Under the pieces are notes generated by a model. It did not search any database. It was not told the origin of the DNA and worked only from the letters and a program-made list of their open reading frames with translations. This document shows positions 1 through 5,881 of a DNA stretch of 5,994 nucleotides, one piece after another. The number at the start of each line of letters is the position of its first letter. Within the stretch, counting starts at the first letter, position 1. Where the stretch lies: the NCBI GenBank assembly GCA_022713905.1, contig JAIHTM010000168.1, positions 1-5,994 on the forward strand, read 5' to 3'. The DNA comes from Collinsella sp. GTDB taxonomy: Bacteria; Actinomycetota; Coriobacteriia; Coriobacteriales; Coriobacteriaceae. The translations under genes were made by a program, and so were the position numbers.

Positions 1-44
1 TTGAACGTCAGATTGCCGCTTGGGGGCGTTTGCAGCGTCGAGCT

Positions 45-72
45 GTTACGCGGTTTGGTAAAACCGCGTAAC
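45..72 (-). terminator. Perfect hairpin just downstream of prfA, possible terminator
   Basis: A perfect 12-bp inverted repeat (GTTACGCGGTTT at 45-56 and its complement at 61-72) encloses a 4-nt loop. It begins three bases after the prfA stop codon. No U-tract follows on either strand, so it is not a textbook intrinsic terminator. It could act with Rho, protect the mRNA 3' end, or be a copy of a dispersed intergenic repeat. The hairpin is clear; its function is inferred from position. Confidence 0.45.
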
Positions 73-75
73 CCA

Positions 76-1143
76 CTACACAGCCTGTGCCAGCTTCTCG
101 GCTCGCTCGGCGGCGGCGAGCGCCTCGATGACGGTGCCGAGCTGATCGCCCAGAAGGACGCCGTTGTAGGTGGAGTTGAAACCGATGCGGTGATCGGTCA
201 CGCGGTCCTGGGGCTGGTTGTAGGTACGGATCTTCTCGGAACGGTTGCCGTGGCCGATCTGGCTCTGGCGCTCGGCACCGAGCTCGGCCTGCTGCTTCTC
301 GAGTTCCATCTCGTACAGACGGGCGCGCAGCATCTGCATGCAGACCTCGCGGTTCTGGATCTGGGAACGCTGCTCCTGCGACTGCACCACGGTGTTGGTG
401 GGCAGGTGGGTGATGCGCACGGCGGAGTAGGTGGTGTTAACGCACTGACCGCCAGGGCCGGAGGCGCAGTAGGTGTCGATGCGCAGGTCGGACTGGTTGA
501 TCTGGACGTCGATCTCCTCGGCCTCGGGAAGTACGGCGACGGTAGCCGTGGAGGTCTGAATGCGGCCCTGGGACTCAGTCTTGGGAACGCGCTGGACGCG
601 GTGCACGCCGGACTCGAACTTCATGACGGAGTAGACGCGGTCGCCCTCGACCTTGAACTCGATGGACTTAAAGCCACCGGCCTCGCTGGGGCTGGAATCG
701 AGCACGGTAGTCTTCCAGCCGCGCGACTCGCAAAAGCGCTGGTACATCTTGTACAGATCGCCGGCGAAGATGGCCGCCTCGTCGCCACCGGCGGCGGAGC
801 GGATCTCGACGATGGTGTTCTTGTCGTCGTTGGGGTCGCTCGGGATGAGCATGTACTTGATGTCTTCCTCGAGCTGGGGAAGCTTGGCCTCGTTTTCGGA
901 GATGTCCATCTGGAGCATCTCCTTCTCATCGGCATCGGTGGTATCGTGCAGCATTTCCTTGGCAGCCTCGATGTCATCGAGCGCGCCGATGTACTCGCGC
1001 GAGGCGGCAATGAGGTCGGACTGGTGCGCGTACTCCTTGTTGAGACGCGTGAACTCCTTGATATCGGAGGCGACGGCCGGGTCGGAAAGCTTCTTCTCGA
1101 GCTCCTCGTAGGCCTTGATGATCTTTTCGAGCTTGTCGCGCAT
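76..1143 (-). CDS. prfA: Peptide chain release factor 1 (RF1)
   Basis: This 355-residue cytoplasmic protein recognises UAA and UAG stop codons in the ribosomal A site and triggers release of the finished peptide. An N-terminal helical domain (about 1-110) is followed by the RF core. The stop-codon-reading tripeptide PxT is PKT at 187-189, inside HRVQRVPKTESQGR, which marks RF1; RF2 has SPF there. The catalytic GGQ is at 231-233, and its Gln is the usual PrmC methylation target. AGGDEAAIFAGDL at 118-130 is also typical. Length matches the family (about 355-360). The frame stays open upstream to 1467, but the ATG at 1143 gives the normal RF1 N-terminus and has AAAGGAG six bases before it. Odd points: Cys234 directly follows GGQ, and Tyr239 sits where most RFs have Asp. 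It follows the M20 gene after 227 nt and is probably transcribed separately. Identity is near certain. Confidence 0.97.
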   Translation of the reverse strand: MRDKLEKIIKAYEELEKKLSDPAVASDIKEFTRLNKEYAHQSDLIAASREYIGALDDIEAAKEMLHDTTDADEKEMLQMDISENEAKLPQLEEDIKYMLIPSDPNDDKNTIVEIRSAAGGDEAAIFAGDLYKMYQRFCESRGWKTTVLDSSPSEAGGFKSIEFKVEGDRVYSVMKFESGVHRVQRVPKTESQGRIQTSTATVAVLPEAEEIDVQINQSDLRIDTYCASGPGGQCVNTTYSAVRITHLPTNTVVQSQEQRSQIQNREVCMQMLRARLYEMELEKQQAELGAERQSQIGHGNRSEKIRTYNQPQDRVTDHRIGFNSTYNGVLLGDQLGTVIEALAAAERAEKLAQAV

Positions 1144-1149
1144 GACGGA

Positions 1150-1156
1150 CTCCTTT
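1150..1156 (-). promoter_or_regulatory. Ribosome binding site of prfA
   Basis: AAAGGAG reads on the minus strand with six bases before the ATG at 1143. It fixes the prfA start, because the same frame stays open for more than 100 codons upstream without another comparable site. Confidence 0.85.
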
Positions 1157-1223
1157 ATATGCGTGAAGGCGAAAATCGGCAGAATTGATGGGGCGCATGG
1201 CGCCACTGCGGGGGTAAGCCCAG

Positions 1224-1250
1224 CTAGAACATGTCGATCCTCAGATACAT
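1224..1250 (-). other. Possible 8-codon leader ORF ending in UAG, upstream of prfA
   Basis: On the minus strand an ATG at 1250 opens MYLRIDMF followed by a TAG stop at 1224-1226. GAAGGG (1257-1262) lies six bases upstream, a usable ribosome site. In-frame ATGs further upstream at 1256 and 1277 would give 10 or 17 residues. It lies about 80 nt before prfA, whose product reads UAG, so a feedback leader is conceivable. An ORF this short can easily arise by chance, and no homologue is recognised. Confidence 0.2.
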
Positions 1251-1296
1251 GCGCATCCCTTCGCGTATGAGGTACATAGTTGAGTCTAACCCACAT

Positions 1297-1325
1297 ATGA
1301 TAGCGTGCGCAGGCAGACCTGCATA
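1297..1325 (-). promoter_or_regulatory. Weak candidate promoter for prfA
   Basis: A -10-like TATCAT (1297-1302, five of six consensus bases) lies 17 nt downstream of a poor -35-like TATGCA (1320-1325, three of six). It would start transcription near 1290 and give prfA a leader of roughly 145 nt. A promoter is expected in this 227-nt gap because a large palindrome separates prfA from the preceding gene. The match is weak and could be chance. Confidence 0.22.
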
Positions 1326-1336
1326 TAACCCGCACG

Positions 1337-1371
1337 GAATCTGACAAAGGGACAGTCCCTTTGTCAGATTC
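1337..1371 (-). repeat. 35-nt perfect palindrome at the end of the M20 gene
   Basis: Two 17-nt arms (1337-1353 and 1355-1371) are perfect reverse complements around a single central A at 1354. The core reads GACAAAGGGAC on one arm and GTCCCTTTGTC on the other. The last base of the M20 stop codon (TAG, 1371-1373) is the outermost paired base. As RNA it would form a stem of about 16 bp with a 3-nt loop. No U-tract follows on the minus strand, so it resembles a dispersed intergenic repeat or mRNA-stabilising stem more than a canonical intrinsic terminator. It shares GTCCCTTTG with the hairpin at 2817-2845. Confidence 0.85.
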
Positions 1372-2798
1372 TAGAGCTTGTGGAGCAGGGCGATGAGGAA
1401 GCGAACACCCTGGAGGTAGGCGCGGCGGGTGATGCGCTCGTTGGTGCCGTGGACGCCGCGGTCGCATTCGTCATCGTCGACCACAAAGGCGGAGAAGCGG
1501 ATGCACTCGTGACAAATGCGCTGGTAGTTGGCGGCATCGGTTGCACCAATCACGGTCGAGGGCACAATGCTCATCGGCTCTTGGCCCACCGCAGACGATC
1601 CGTTTTCCTCTGTCCCCTTGGGACCACGGAAATAGCGGGCGGCGATGGCGCGGACGGCCTCGAGCCCCGGACCGCCCACGCGCGGGGACGGCGAGGGCTC
1701 GGAGCTGCCGGGGCCCAGCTCGACCTCGACTCGGCCAGCGAGCCCAGGGGTGGCAACGGCCTCGCGGCAGCAGGCCACGACATCGGCCACGCTCGTGCCC
1801 TCGAGCATGCGGAAGTTGATATTAGCCCACATATCCTGCGGCATTACGTTGGCACCGGTACTGCCGCCTTCGATTTGCGTGGGCGCGCAGGTGGTGGTCA
1901 CAAGCGGGTACAGCTTTTTGCTGGCGAGGCAGTCGCGCACGATGGCATCCTTGCTGGCAGCAATCTCGTCTGCGGTATAAAGCCCCAGCTCGACGAGCTG
2001 CGCGGCAAGCAGGTCGGTCACACGCGCCGGCCACTCGATATCGCAAATCGCGGCAATAGCGCGGCTGAGCACTTCGAGCGACGTGCCACCATAAGGGTTG
2101 GAAGAATGCCCGCCTTCGCTTCTCGTCTTGAGCACGATATCGGCATAGCCCTTCTCGGCAAGATCGGCATGCATAAGCCAACCCTCACCTGCGCTGTACT
2201 CGGCAGCCGCAACGATACGATAGTCGCCCTCGTCGATCAGGTACTCAAGCTCAACGCCACGCTCCTCGAGCGCGCGACCAATGGCACCCGCGCCGTACTG
2301 CGTGGTCTCCTCATCCTGGCCAAAGGCCAGCAGCAGGGTTCGTTCGTGTTGCCAACCGTGCGCCAGCGCATACTCAACGGCCTCCAGGATGCCCGCAACC
2401 TGGTCTTTCATATCGATGGCGCCGCGACCCCAAATATAGGTGTCGTCCACGTGCCCGCTAAAGGGATCGTGCGTCCAGTCCGTCTCGGTGCCCGGCACCA
2501 CGGGAACCACGTCCATGTGGCCCATGAGCATGACCGGCTTGAGGGCGGGGTCGGTGCCGGCAAGCGTCACGAGCAGCGAATGGTCGATGAGCTCGACCTC
2601 GCCCGTCGCAAACACGCGCGGCCAGCCCTGCTGCATATAGGCGCGCAGGTCGTCAAACGCCTGCCAGTCCACCGTCTGGGCATCCATGCTCGAAATCGTC
2701 GGAAACGACAGCACGCGGCCCAGGCGCTCGCACGCGCCGACCTCGTCGATATCGGCAAAATCATCCTCGTGCGCAAAGAAGCGCCAAACCTCGGCCAT
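1371..2798 (-). CDS. M20-family zinc metallopeptidase, carboxypeptidase S-like
   Basis: This 475-residue protein has the di-zinc core of M20 hydrolases, which cleave terminal peptide or N-acyl amide bonds of amino acids and short peptides. Visible sites: LMGHMDVVPV (His94, Asp96), WGRGAIDMKD (bridging Asp129), FGQDEE (catalytic Glu163, zinc-ligand Glu164), IDEGD (189-192, ligand region) and HGTNER (His450). GGHSSNPYGG at 229-238 carries the His of the small lid domain, placed at about 220-340. The long form with these motifs best matches the carboxypeptidase S / Gly-Xaa carboxypeptidase branch; a dipeptidase or amino-acylase activity cannot be excluded. There is no signal peptide, so it should be cytoplasmic. 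The ATG at 2798 is chosen because GGAGG lies five bases upstream; the earlier TTG at 2810 runs into that ribosome site. The gene follows the ABC ATPase by 57 nt, suggesting work on an imported substrate. Family sure, substrate unknown. Confidence 0.93.
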   Translation of the reverse strand: MAEVWRFFAHEDDFADIDEVGACERLGRVLSFPTISSMDAQTVDWQAFDDLRAYMQQGWPRVFATGEVELIDHSLLVTLAGTDPALKPVMLMGHMDVVPVVPGTETDWTHDPFSGHVDDTYIWGRGAIDMKDQVAGILEAVEYALAHGWQHERTLLLAFGQDEETTQYGAGAIGRALEERGVELEYLIDEGDYRIVAAAEYSAGEGWLMHADLAEKGYADIVLKTRSEGGHSSNPYGGTSLEVLSRAIAAICDIEWPARVTDLLAAQLVELGLYTADEIAASKDAIVRDCLASKKLYPLVTTTCAPTQIEGGSTGANVMPQDMWANINFRMLEGTSVADVVACCREAVATPGLAGRVEVELGPGSSEPSPSPRVGGPGLEAVRAIAARYFRGPKGTEENGSSAVGQEPMSIVPSTVIGATDAANYQRICHECIRFSAFVVDDDECDRGVHGTNERITRRAYLQGVRFLIALLHKL

Positions 2799-2803
2799 GC
2801 CTT

Positions 2804-2808
2804 CCTCC
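2804..2808 (-). promoter_or_regulatory. Ribosome binding site of the M20 gene
   Basis: GGAGG on the minus strand ends five bases before the ATG at 2798. It directly abuts a run of five Ts (2809-2813) that belongs to the preceding hairpin/terminator, so termination and translation-start signals are fused. It also rules out the in-frame TTG at 2810 as the start. Confidence 0.8.
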
Positions 2809-2845
2809 AAAAACAGCGTGGCAAAGAGGAGGTCCCTTTGCCACG
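2809..2845 (-). terminator. Hairpin with U-tract between ABC ATPase and M20 gene
   Basis: On the minus strand CGTGGCAAAG (2836-2845) pairs perfectly with CTTTGCCACG (2817-2826). Two further G-C pairs can form inside the loop. Three bases later comes a run of five Us (2809-2813). This is an intrinsic-terminator layout, starting 10 nt after the ATPase stop codon. The stem is 10 bp and the U-run is short, so partial read-through into the peptidase gene is plausible. It also shares GTCCCTTTG (2832-2840 on the plus strand) with the palindrome at 1337-1371, so it may be a diverged copy of the same intergenic repeat. Confidence 0.6.
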
Positions 2846-2855
2846 TTCGCTTGCA

Positions 2856-3638
2856 TTATTTGTCGTTGAGATAACGCGAGAGGAACTCGCGGGTGCGCTG
2901 GTGCTTGGGATTGCCAAAGAGCTCAGCCGGCGCGGCGTCCTCGAGCACCACGCCCTGGTCCATAAAGACCACGCGGTCGGACACGGTGCGCGCGAAGGCC
3001 ATCTCGTGGGTAACGACGACCATGGTCATGCCGTCGGCGGCGAGCTTGCGCATAACGTCGAGCACCTCGCCCACGATCTCGGGATCGAGCGCGGAGGTAG
3101 GCTCGTCAAACAGCATGATCTGCGGGTTCATGCACAGGGCGCGGGCGATGGCAACGCGCTGCTTTTGGCCACCGGACAGGCGACCAACCGCGGCATGGGC
3201 GAATTTTTCGAGTCCCACGCTCGCTAGGTGCTCCATCGCGACCTGCTCGGCCTGATCTTTGCTCATCTTTTTGAGCGTGACGGGCGCGAGCGTGCAGTTG
3301 TCGAGCACGTCCATATTGTTGAACAGGTTGAAGCCCTGGAACACCATGCCGATGTCCTCGCGCAGCTTGTTGATGTTGCAGCGCTCGGCCGTGAGATCCT
3401 GACCGTGGAACCAGATGTGGCCCGTGTCCGGAGTCTCGAGCAGGTTGAGGCAACGTAGCAGCGTCGACTTACCCGAGCCTGAGGCGCCGATGATGGTGAC
3501 GACCTCGCCGGGGCTAACGGCCAGGTCGATACCCTTGAGTACCTCGAGCGAGCCAAAGCTCTTGTGCAGGCCCTCAACGCGGATGAGCGGCTCTTTGGTT
3601 TGCGCGGCCGCAACGCCGGTAGTAGCGGTATCTGCCAT
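2856..3638 (-). CDS. Amino-acid ABC transporter ATP-binding protein (HisP/GlnQ type)
   Basis: This 260-residue cytoplasmic ATPase powers the importer encoded just upstream. All nucleotide-binding elements are intact: Walker A GASGSGKST (51-59), Q-loop Gln101 in VFQGFNLF, signature LSGGQKQR (154-161), Walker B IMLFDEP with catalytic Glu179, D-loop SALD (182-185) and switch His211 in VVVTHEM. FNLF and TSALDPE are characteristic of polar-amino-acid importers. The first 18 or so residues are a low-complexity Ala/Thr lead before the core at LIRVEGLHKSF, slightly longer than typical members (about 240-250). The ATG at 3638 is chosen because GAGGAG (3646-3651) lies seven bases upstream; an open extension to 3713 would overlap the permease gene. 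It follows the permease by 22 nt and is surely in its operon. Family assignment is firm; the exact substrate cannot be read from the ATPase. Confidence 0.95.
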   Translation of the reverse strand: MADTATTGVAAAQTKEPLIRVEGLHKSFGSLEVLKGIDLAVSPGEVVTIIGASGSGKSTLLRCLNLLETPDTGHIWFHGQDLTAERCNINKLREDIGMVFQGFNLFNNMDVLDNCTLAPVTLKKMSKDQAEQVAMEHLASVGLEKFAHAAVGRLSGGQKQRVAIARALCMNPQIMLFDEPTSALDPEIVGEVLDVMRKLAADGMTMVVVTHEMAFARTVSDRVVFMDQGVVLEDAAPAELFGNPKHQRTREFLSRYLNDK

Positions 3639-3660
3639 GATGAATCTCCTCGTCTTGCGC

Positions 3661-4809
3661 CTAGTTGGAGCTGGGCAGCGTGGCCGGAGCCTCGGCGCCA
3701 AGCTTTTTGCCAAAGGCCTCGAGCAGGCGGCTCGCCACGAGCGTCAGGATCAGGTAGACCACGAGCGCCACGCAGTAGACCTCCATCTGGCGGTAGTACA
3801 CGCCGGCGACGGTGGTGGTGGCGTACATGAGGTCGAACACGCCGATGACCGAAAGCACTGACGAGTCCTTGATGTTGATGATGAGCTCGTTGGTGAGCGC
3901 GGGGATCGCGTTTTTAATGCCCTGCGGAAACACGACCTTGCGCATGGCCTGCCATTGCGACAGACCCAGCGAGCGCGCCGCCTCGGCCTGGCCAGGGTCG
4001 ATGGACTCGATGCCGCCGCGCAGGACCTCCATCATATAGGCGGTGGAGTTGAGCGAAATGGTGACGAGACCCGCGGTAAAGGTGCTCCAGATCTGGTTGG
4101 CCTGCGCCGTCTCGAAGCCCATGCCGCGCAGAACGGTAAAGCCCGCGTAGTAGATAAGCAGGCCCTGCACCATCATGGGCGTGCCGCGCACGATGGTGGA
4201 ATAGACGGTCGCAAAGCCTCGGCCGATGCTCTTAAAGAAACGCGTGAGGTCATTGTCCACGCGGTCGAACGTCTGGATACGCAGGAACACCAGCAACAGC
4301 GCCAGGAAGAAGGCGATGATGGTGCCAAAGAACGCGAGCGCGATGGTGATCTTAATGCCGCGGATAAAGAAGTCGCCACTCTTGTAGGTCATGTAGACCA
4401 GGCTCGACAGAAAGTCGCTGGGATTGGAGTCCGAGACAATGCTCACCCGCACCAAATCGATAAACGACATAACGCAGCGGTCGATAAAGAAGATCGCCGC
4501 GATGGTAACCACGACGTAGCTGCCCACACGCGCGCCACGGCGGAAGCGATCGGACGCGAACGGCGACTTCTCGCGATAGTCGTTCCAATGCATGAGCTTG
4601 GTGACGAGTGCCGCCGCCGACACGACGATCCAAGCCCACAGGATCGCCCAGAGGCAATCCTGGAATACGCCCGTGGGTGCCAAAAAGCTCAGCGGTGTAG
4701 GGTTGCGCTGGCTCGCGGCCAGGCCGAGTGCCGCGATAACGCTCGTGCCCAGGTAGACATAACGGTGATCGGCCTTGATAAAGGAGGCCAGGCGATTGAT
4801 GGTCTTCAT
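3661..4809 (-). CDS. Amino-acid ABC transporter permease (HisM type) with N-terminal extension
   Basis: This 382-residue inner-membrane protein forms the channel of the importer. The C-terminal part (about 148-370) is a standard HisM/GlnP-type domain: a first helix at about 150-178, VRGTPMMVQGLLIYYAGF at 207-224, and the EAA coupling loop EAARSLGLSQ...FPQGIKNAIP (276-303) that docks the ATPase. Later helices lie at about 316-335 and 343-363. Family members usually have about 215-250 residues. Here roughly 145 extra N-terminal residues carry two or three hydrophobic segments (about 17-33, 50-71, 96-122) joined by charged loops. Only one permease gene is present, so a homodimer is expected. The ATG at 4809 has GGGAGG (4814-4819) four bases upstream, overlapping the stop codon of the binding-protein gene, which implies translational coupling. 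Role in amino-acid uptake is secure; the extension's role is unknown. Confidence 0.93.
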   Translation of the reverse strand: MKTINRLASFIKADHRYVYLGTSVIAALGLAASQRNPTPLSFLAPTGVFQDCLWAILWAWIVVSAAALVTKLMHWNDYREKSPFASDRFRRGARVGSYVVVTIAAIFFIDRCVMSFIDLVRVSIVSDSNPSDFLSSLVYMTYKSGDFFIRGIKITIALAFFGTIIAFFLALLLVFLRIQTFDRVDNDLTRFFKSIGRGFATVYSTIVRGTPMMVQGLLIYYAGFTVLRGMGFETAQANQIWSTFTAGLVTISLNSTAYMMEVLRGGIESIDPGQAEAARSLGLSQWQAMRKVVFPQGIKNAIPALTNELIINIKDSSVLSVIGVFDLMYATTTVAGVYYRQMEVYCVALVVYLILTLVASRLLEAFGKKLGAEAPATLPSSN

Positions 4810-4813
4810 GCTG

Positions 4814-4819
4814 CCTCCC
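4814..4819 (-). promoter_or_regulatory. Permease ribosome site overlapping the binding-protein stop
   Basis: GGGAGG begins on the last base of the upstream TAG stop (4819-4821) and ends four bases before the permease ATG at 4809. Ribosomes ending the binding protein would sit on this site, so the two genes are probably translationally coupled. Confidence 0.75.
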
Positions 4820-5745
4820 TATGCCGGCTGACGGTCGAGGCACGCGTCCCACATCTGGTCGCGCTCCTCCTGGCTGATGCCCTTGAGGGCCTTATCGATC
4901 ATCTTGAGCAGCTTCTTTGAGCCCTTGCGGCAACCGACGTTTGCCGTGACCTCCTGCTTAAAGCCCTCGCCTTCGGCAAAATGAATGGGGACGATACCGG
5001 GATTTTGGGCCATGTAGCCCTTTTCGTTCTCGGTGTTGTAGGTCACGGCGTCGCAGGTGCCCTGCAGCAGGTTCGAAAACACCGTGGGGACCGAATCGAC
5101 CGGGTTCTTGTGAACGACGCCCGGGATCTCGTCGATGACGGTATCGAGCATGGTGTCCTTTTGGCCGAGCACCGTGGCGCCGCTGAAGTCGCTGAGCTTG
5201 GTGGCGTTTTGGTAGGGCGAGCCCTCTTTTACGAACAGGCCAAAGTAGCCGATGAAGTAGGGGTCGGAAAAGCCGACGGACTCCTCGCGCTCGGGCGTGG
5301 CGCTCATGCCAGCGATGATGAGGTCGATCTGGCCGTTGTTGAGCGAATCGATGAGGCCCGAAAAGCTCTGCTTAACGGCAACGGGCTCGCCGCCGAGGGC
5401 CTTGCAGACAACCTTGGCGATCTGAACGTCGTAGCCGTCGGCATAGGCGCCCTGCACGTTATCGATGGGGATGGTGAACTCGCTGGCCTCGGAGACCTGC
5501 CAGTTGTACGGGGCGTAAGCCGCCTCCATGCCAATGCGGATCTTGTCCTTGCCGATAACGGAATCGGACAGGTCATCGCGACCGCCGCCCGTCGTGGGCT
5601 GAACTACTTCCAGCGTGGAGGGACGCTGGCAGCCGGCAAGTGCGCCGGCGACGACAGAAGCGCTCGCAGCGAGAGCGCTACCCAAAAAGATGCGACGGCT
5701 GCACACCGGCTGGGTCTGCATGCCGCGCTGTTGCCGAGGTTGCAT
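4819..5745 (-). CDS. Amino-acid ABC transporter substrate-binding lipoprotein, family 3
   Basis: This 308-residue secreted binding protein captures the substrate outside the membrane and delivers it to the permease. The N-terminus carries a twin-arginine motif SRRIFL (16-21), a hydrophobic Ala-rich stretch (about 21-37) and a lipobox LAGC (36-39). It is therefore predicted to be lipid-anchored at Cys39, possibly after export folded through Tat. The mature part is a family 3 solute-binding domain: IRIGMEAAYAPYNW (69-82), GYDVQIAKVVCKALG (104-118) and SGLIDSLNNGQIDLIIAGMSATPEREESVGFSDPY in two consecutive stretches at 129-163. Arg153 is the expected carboxylate-binding residue. The position usually occupied by the amino-group-binding Asp appears to be Asn237. 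The ATG at 5745 is chosen because GGGAAGG (5752-5758) lies six bases upstream; a later ATG at 5721 lacks such a site. It is the first gene of the transporter operon. Family sure; ligand unknown. Confidence 0.94.
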   Translation of the reverse strand: MQPRQQRGMQTQPVCSRRIFLGSALAASASVVAGALAGCQRPSTLEVVQPTTGGGRDDLSDSVIGKDKIRIGMEAAYAPYNWQVSEASEFTIPIDNVQGAYADGYDVQIAKVVCKALGGEPVAVKQSFSGLIDSLNNGQIDLIIAGMSATPEREESVGFSDPYFIGYFGLFVKEGSPYQNATKLSDFSGATVLGQKDTMLDTVIDEIPGVVHKNPVDSVPTVFSNLLQGTCDAVTYNTENEKGYMAQNPGIVPIHFAEGEGFKQEVTANVGCRKGSKKLLKMIDKALKGISQEERDQMWDACLDRQPA

Positions 5746-5751
5746 CTGGTG

Positions 5752-5758
5752 CCTTCCC
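5752..5758 (-). promoter_or_regulatory. Ribosome binding site of the binding-protein gene
   Basis: GGGAAGG on the minus strand lies six bases before the ATG at 5745. It supports that start over the in-frame ATG at 5721, which would remove eight residues but keep the twin-arginine motif. Confidence 0.7.
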
Positions 5759-5827
5759 TATTTTGCGTTACTGACAATAAGACAGGATATACGCCCGCAA
5801 CCAGCAGCGCGGCATGTGCGCGAAAAA

Positions 5828-5857
5828 TTAATAGACACACGAGGACGATTGGCGCAA
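5828..5857 (-). promoter_or_regulatory. Candidate promoter of the transporter operon
   Basis: On the minus strand TTGCGC (5852-5857, three of six -35 bases) is followed after 18 nt by TATTAA (5828-5833, four of six -10 bases). The -10 lies in the most AT-rich stretch of the leader. Transcription would start near 5820, giving about 75 nt of untranslated leader. A promoter is required somewhere here because a terminator lies just upstream at 5957-5994; the exact hexamers are uncertain. Confidence 0.3.
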
Positions 5858-5881
5858 AGCAACCTGTCCCCCATGCACCAA
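5849..5881. repeat. Weak inverted repeat in the transporter leader
   Basis: TTGGCGCA (5849-5856) can pair with TGCACCAA (5874-5881) with one G-U pair, around a 17-nt loop containing CCTGTCCCCC. The loop shares the word GGGACAG (minus strand) with the palindrome at 1337-1371. It overlaps the candidate -35 element, so it could be regulatory or simply a diverged intergenic repeat. Support is limited to the pairing itself. Confidence 0.3.

Noticed and set aside
1..1188. 395-codon plus-strand open frame opposite prfA
   Set aside because: It mirrors RF1, is Leu/Gly/Val-rich without motifs, and starts at the window edge.
974..1198. 74-codon minus-strand frame starting in the prfA leader
   Set aside because: It overlaps the prfA start in another frame, has no ribosome site, and reads as an out-of-frame shadow of RF1.
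1144..1467. Upstream extension of the prfA frame by about 108 codons
   Set aside because: It would overlap the end of the M20 gene and cross the palindrome. RF1 proteins begin at the residues encoded from 1143, where a good ribosome site exists.
2799..2810. TTG start four codons before the M20 ATG
   Set aside because: The TTG immediately precedes and overlaps the GGAGG ribosome site that serves the ATG at 2798.
1380..3227. 615-codon plus-strand open frame opposite the M20 and ATPase genes
   Set aside because: It lies antisense to two genes with complete family motifs, has a His/Arg/Gly-rich composition without any recognisable domain, and runs across an intergenic gap. It is a product of high-GC codon usage.
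3639..3713. 25-codon N-terminal extension of the ATPase
   Set aside because: It would overlap the permease C-terminus, is Arg/Pro-rich, and the ATG at 3638 has its own GAGGAG site.
3955..4920. 321-codon plus-strand open frame opposite the permease
   Set aside because: It is antisense to the permease EAA loop and membrane domain, with low-complexity charged composition and no ribosome site of note.
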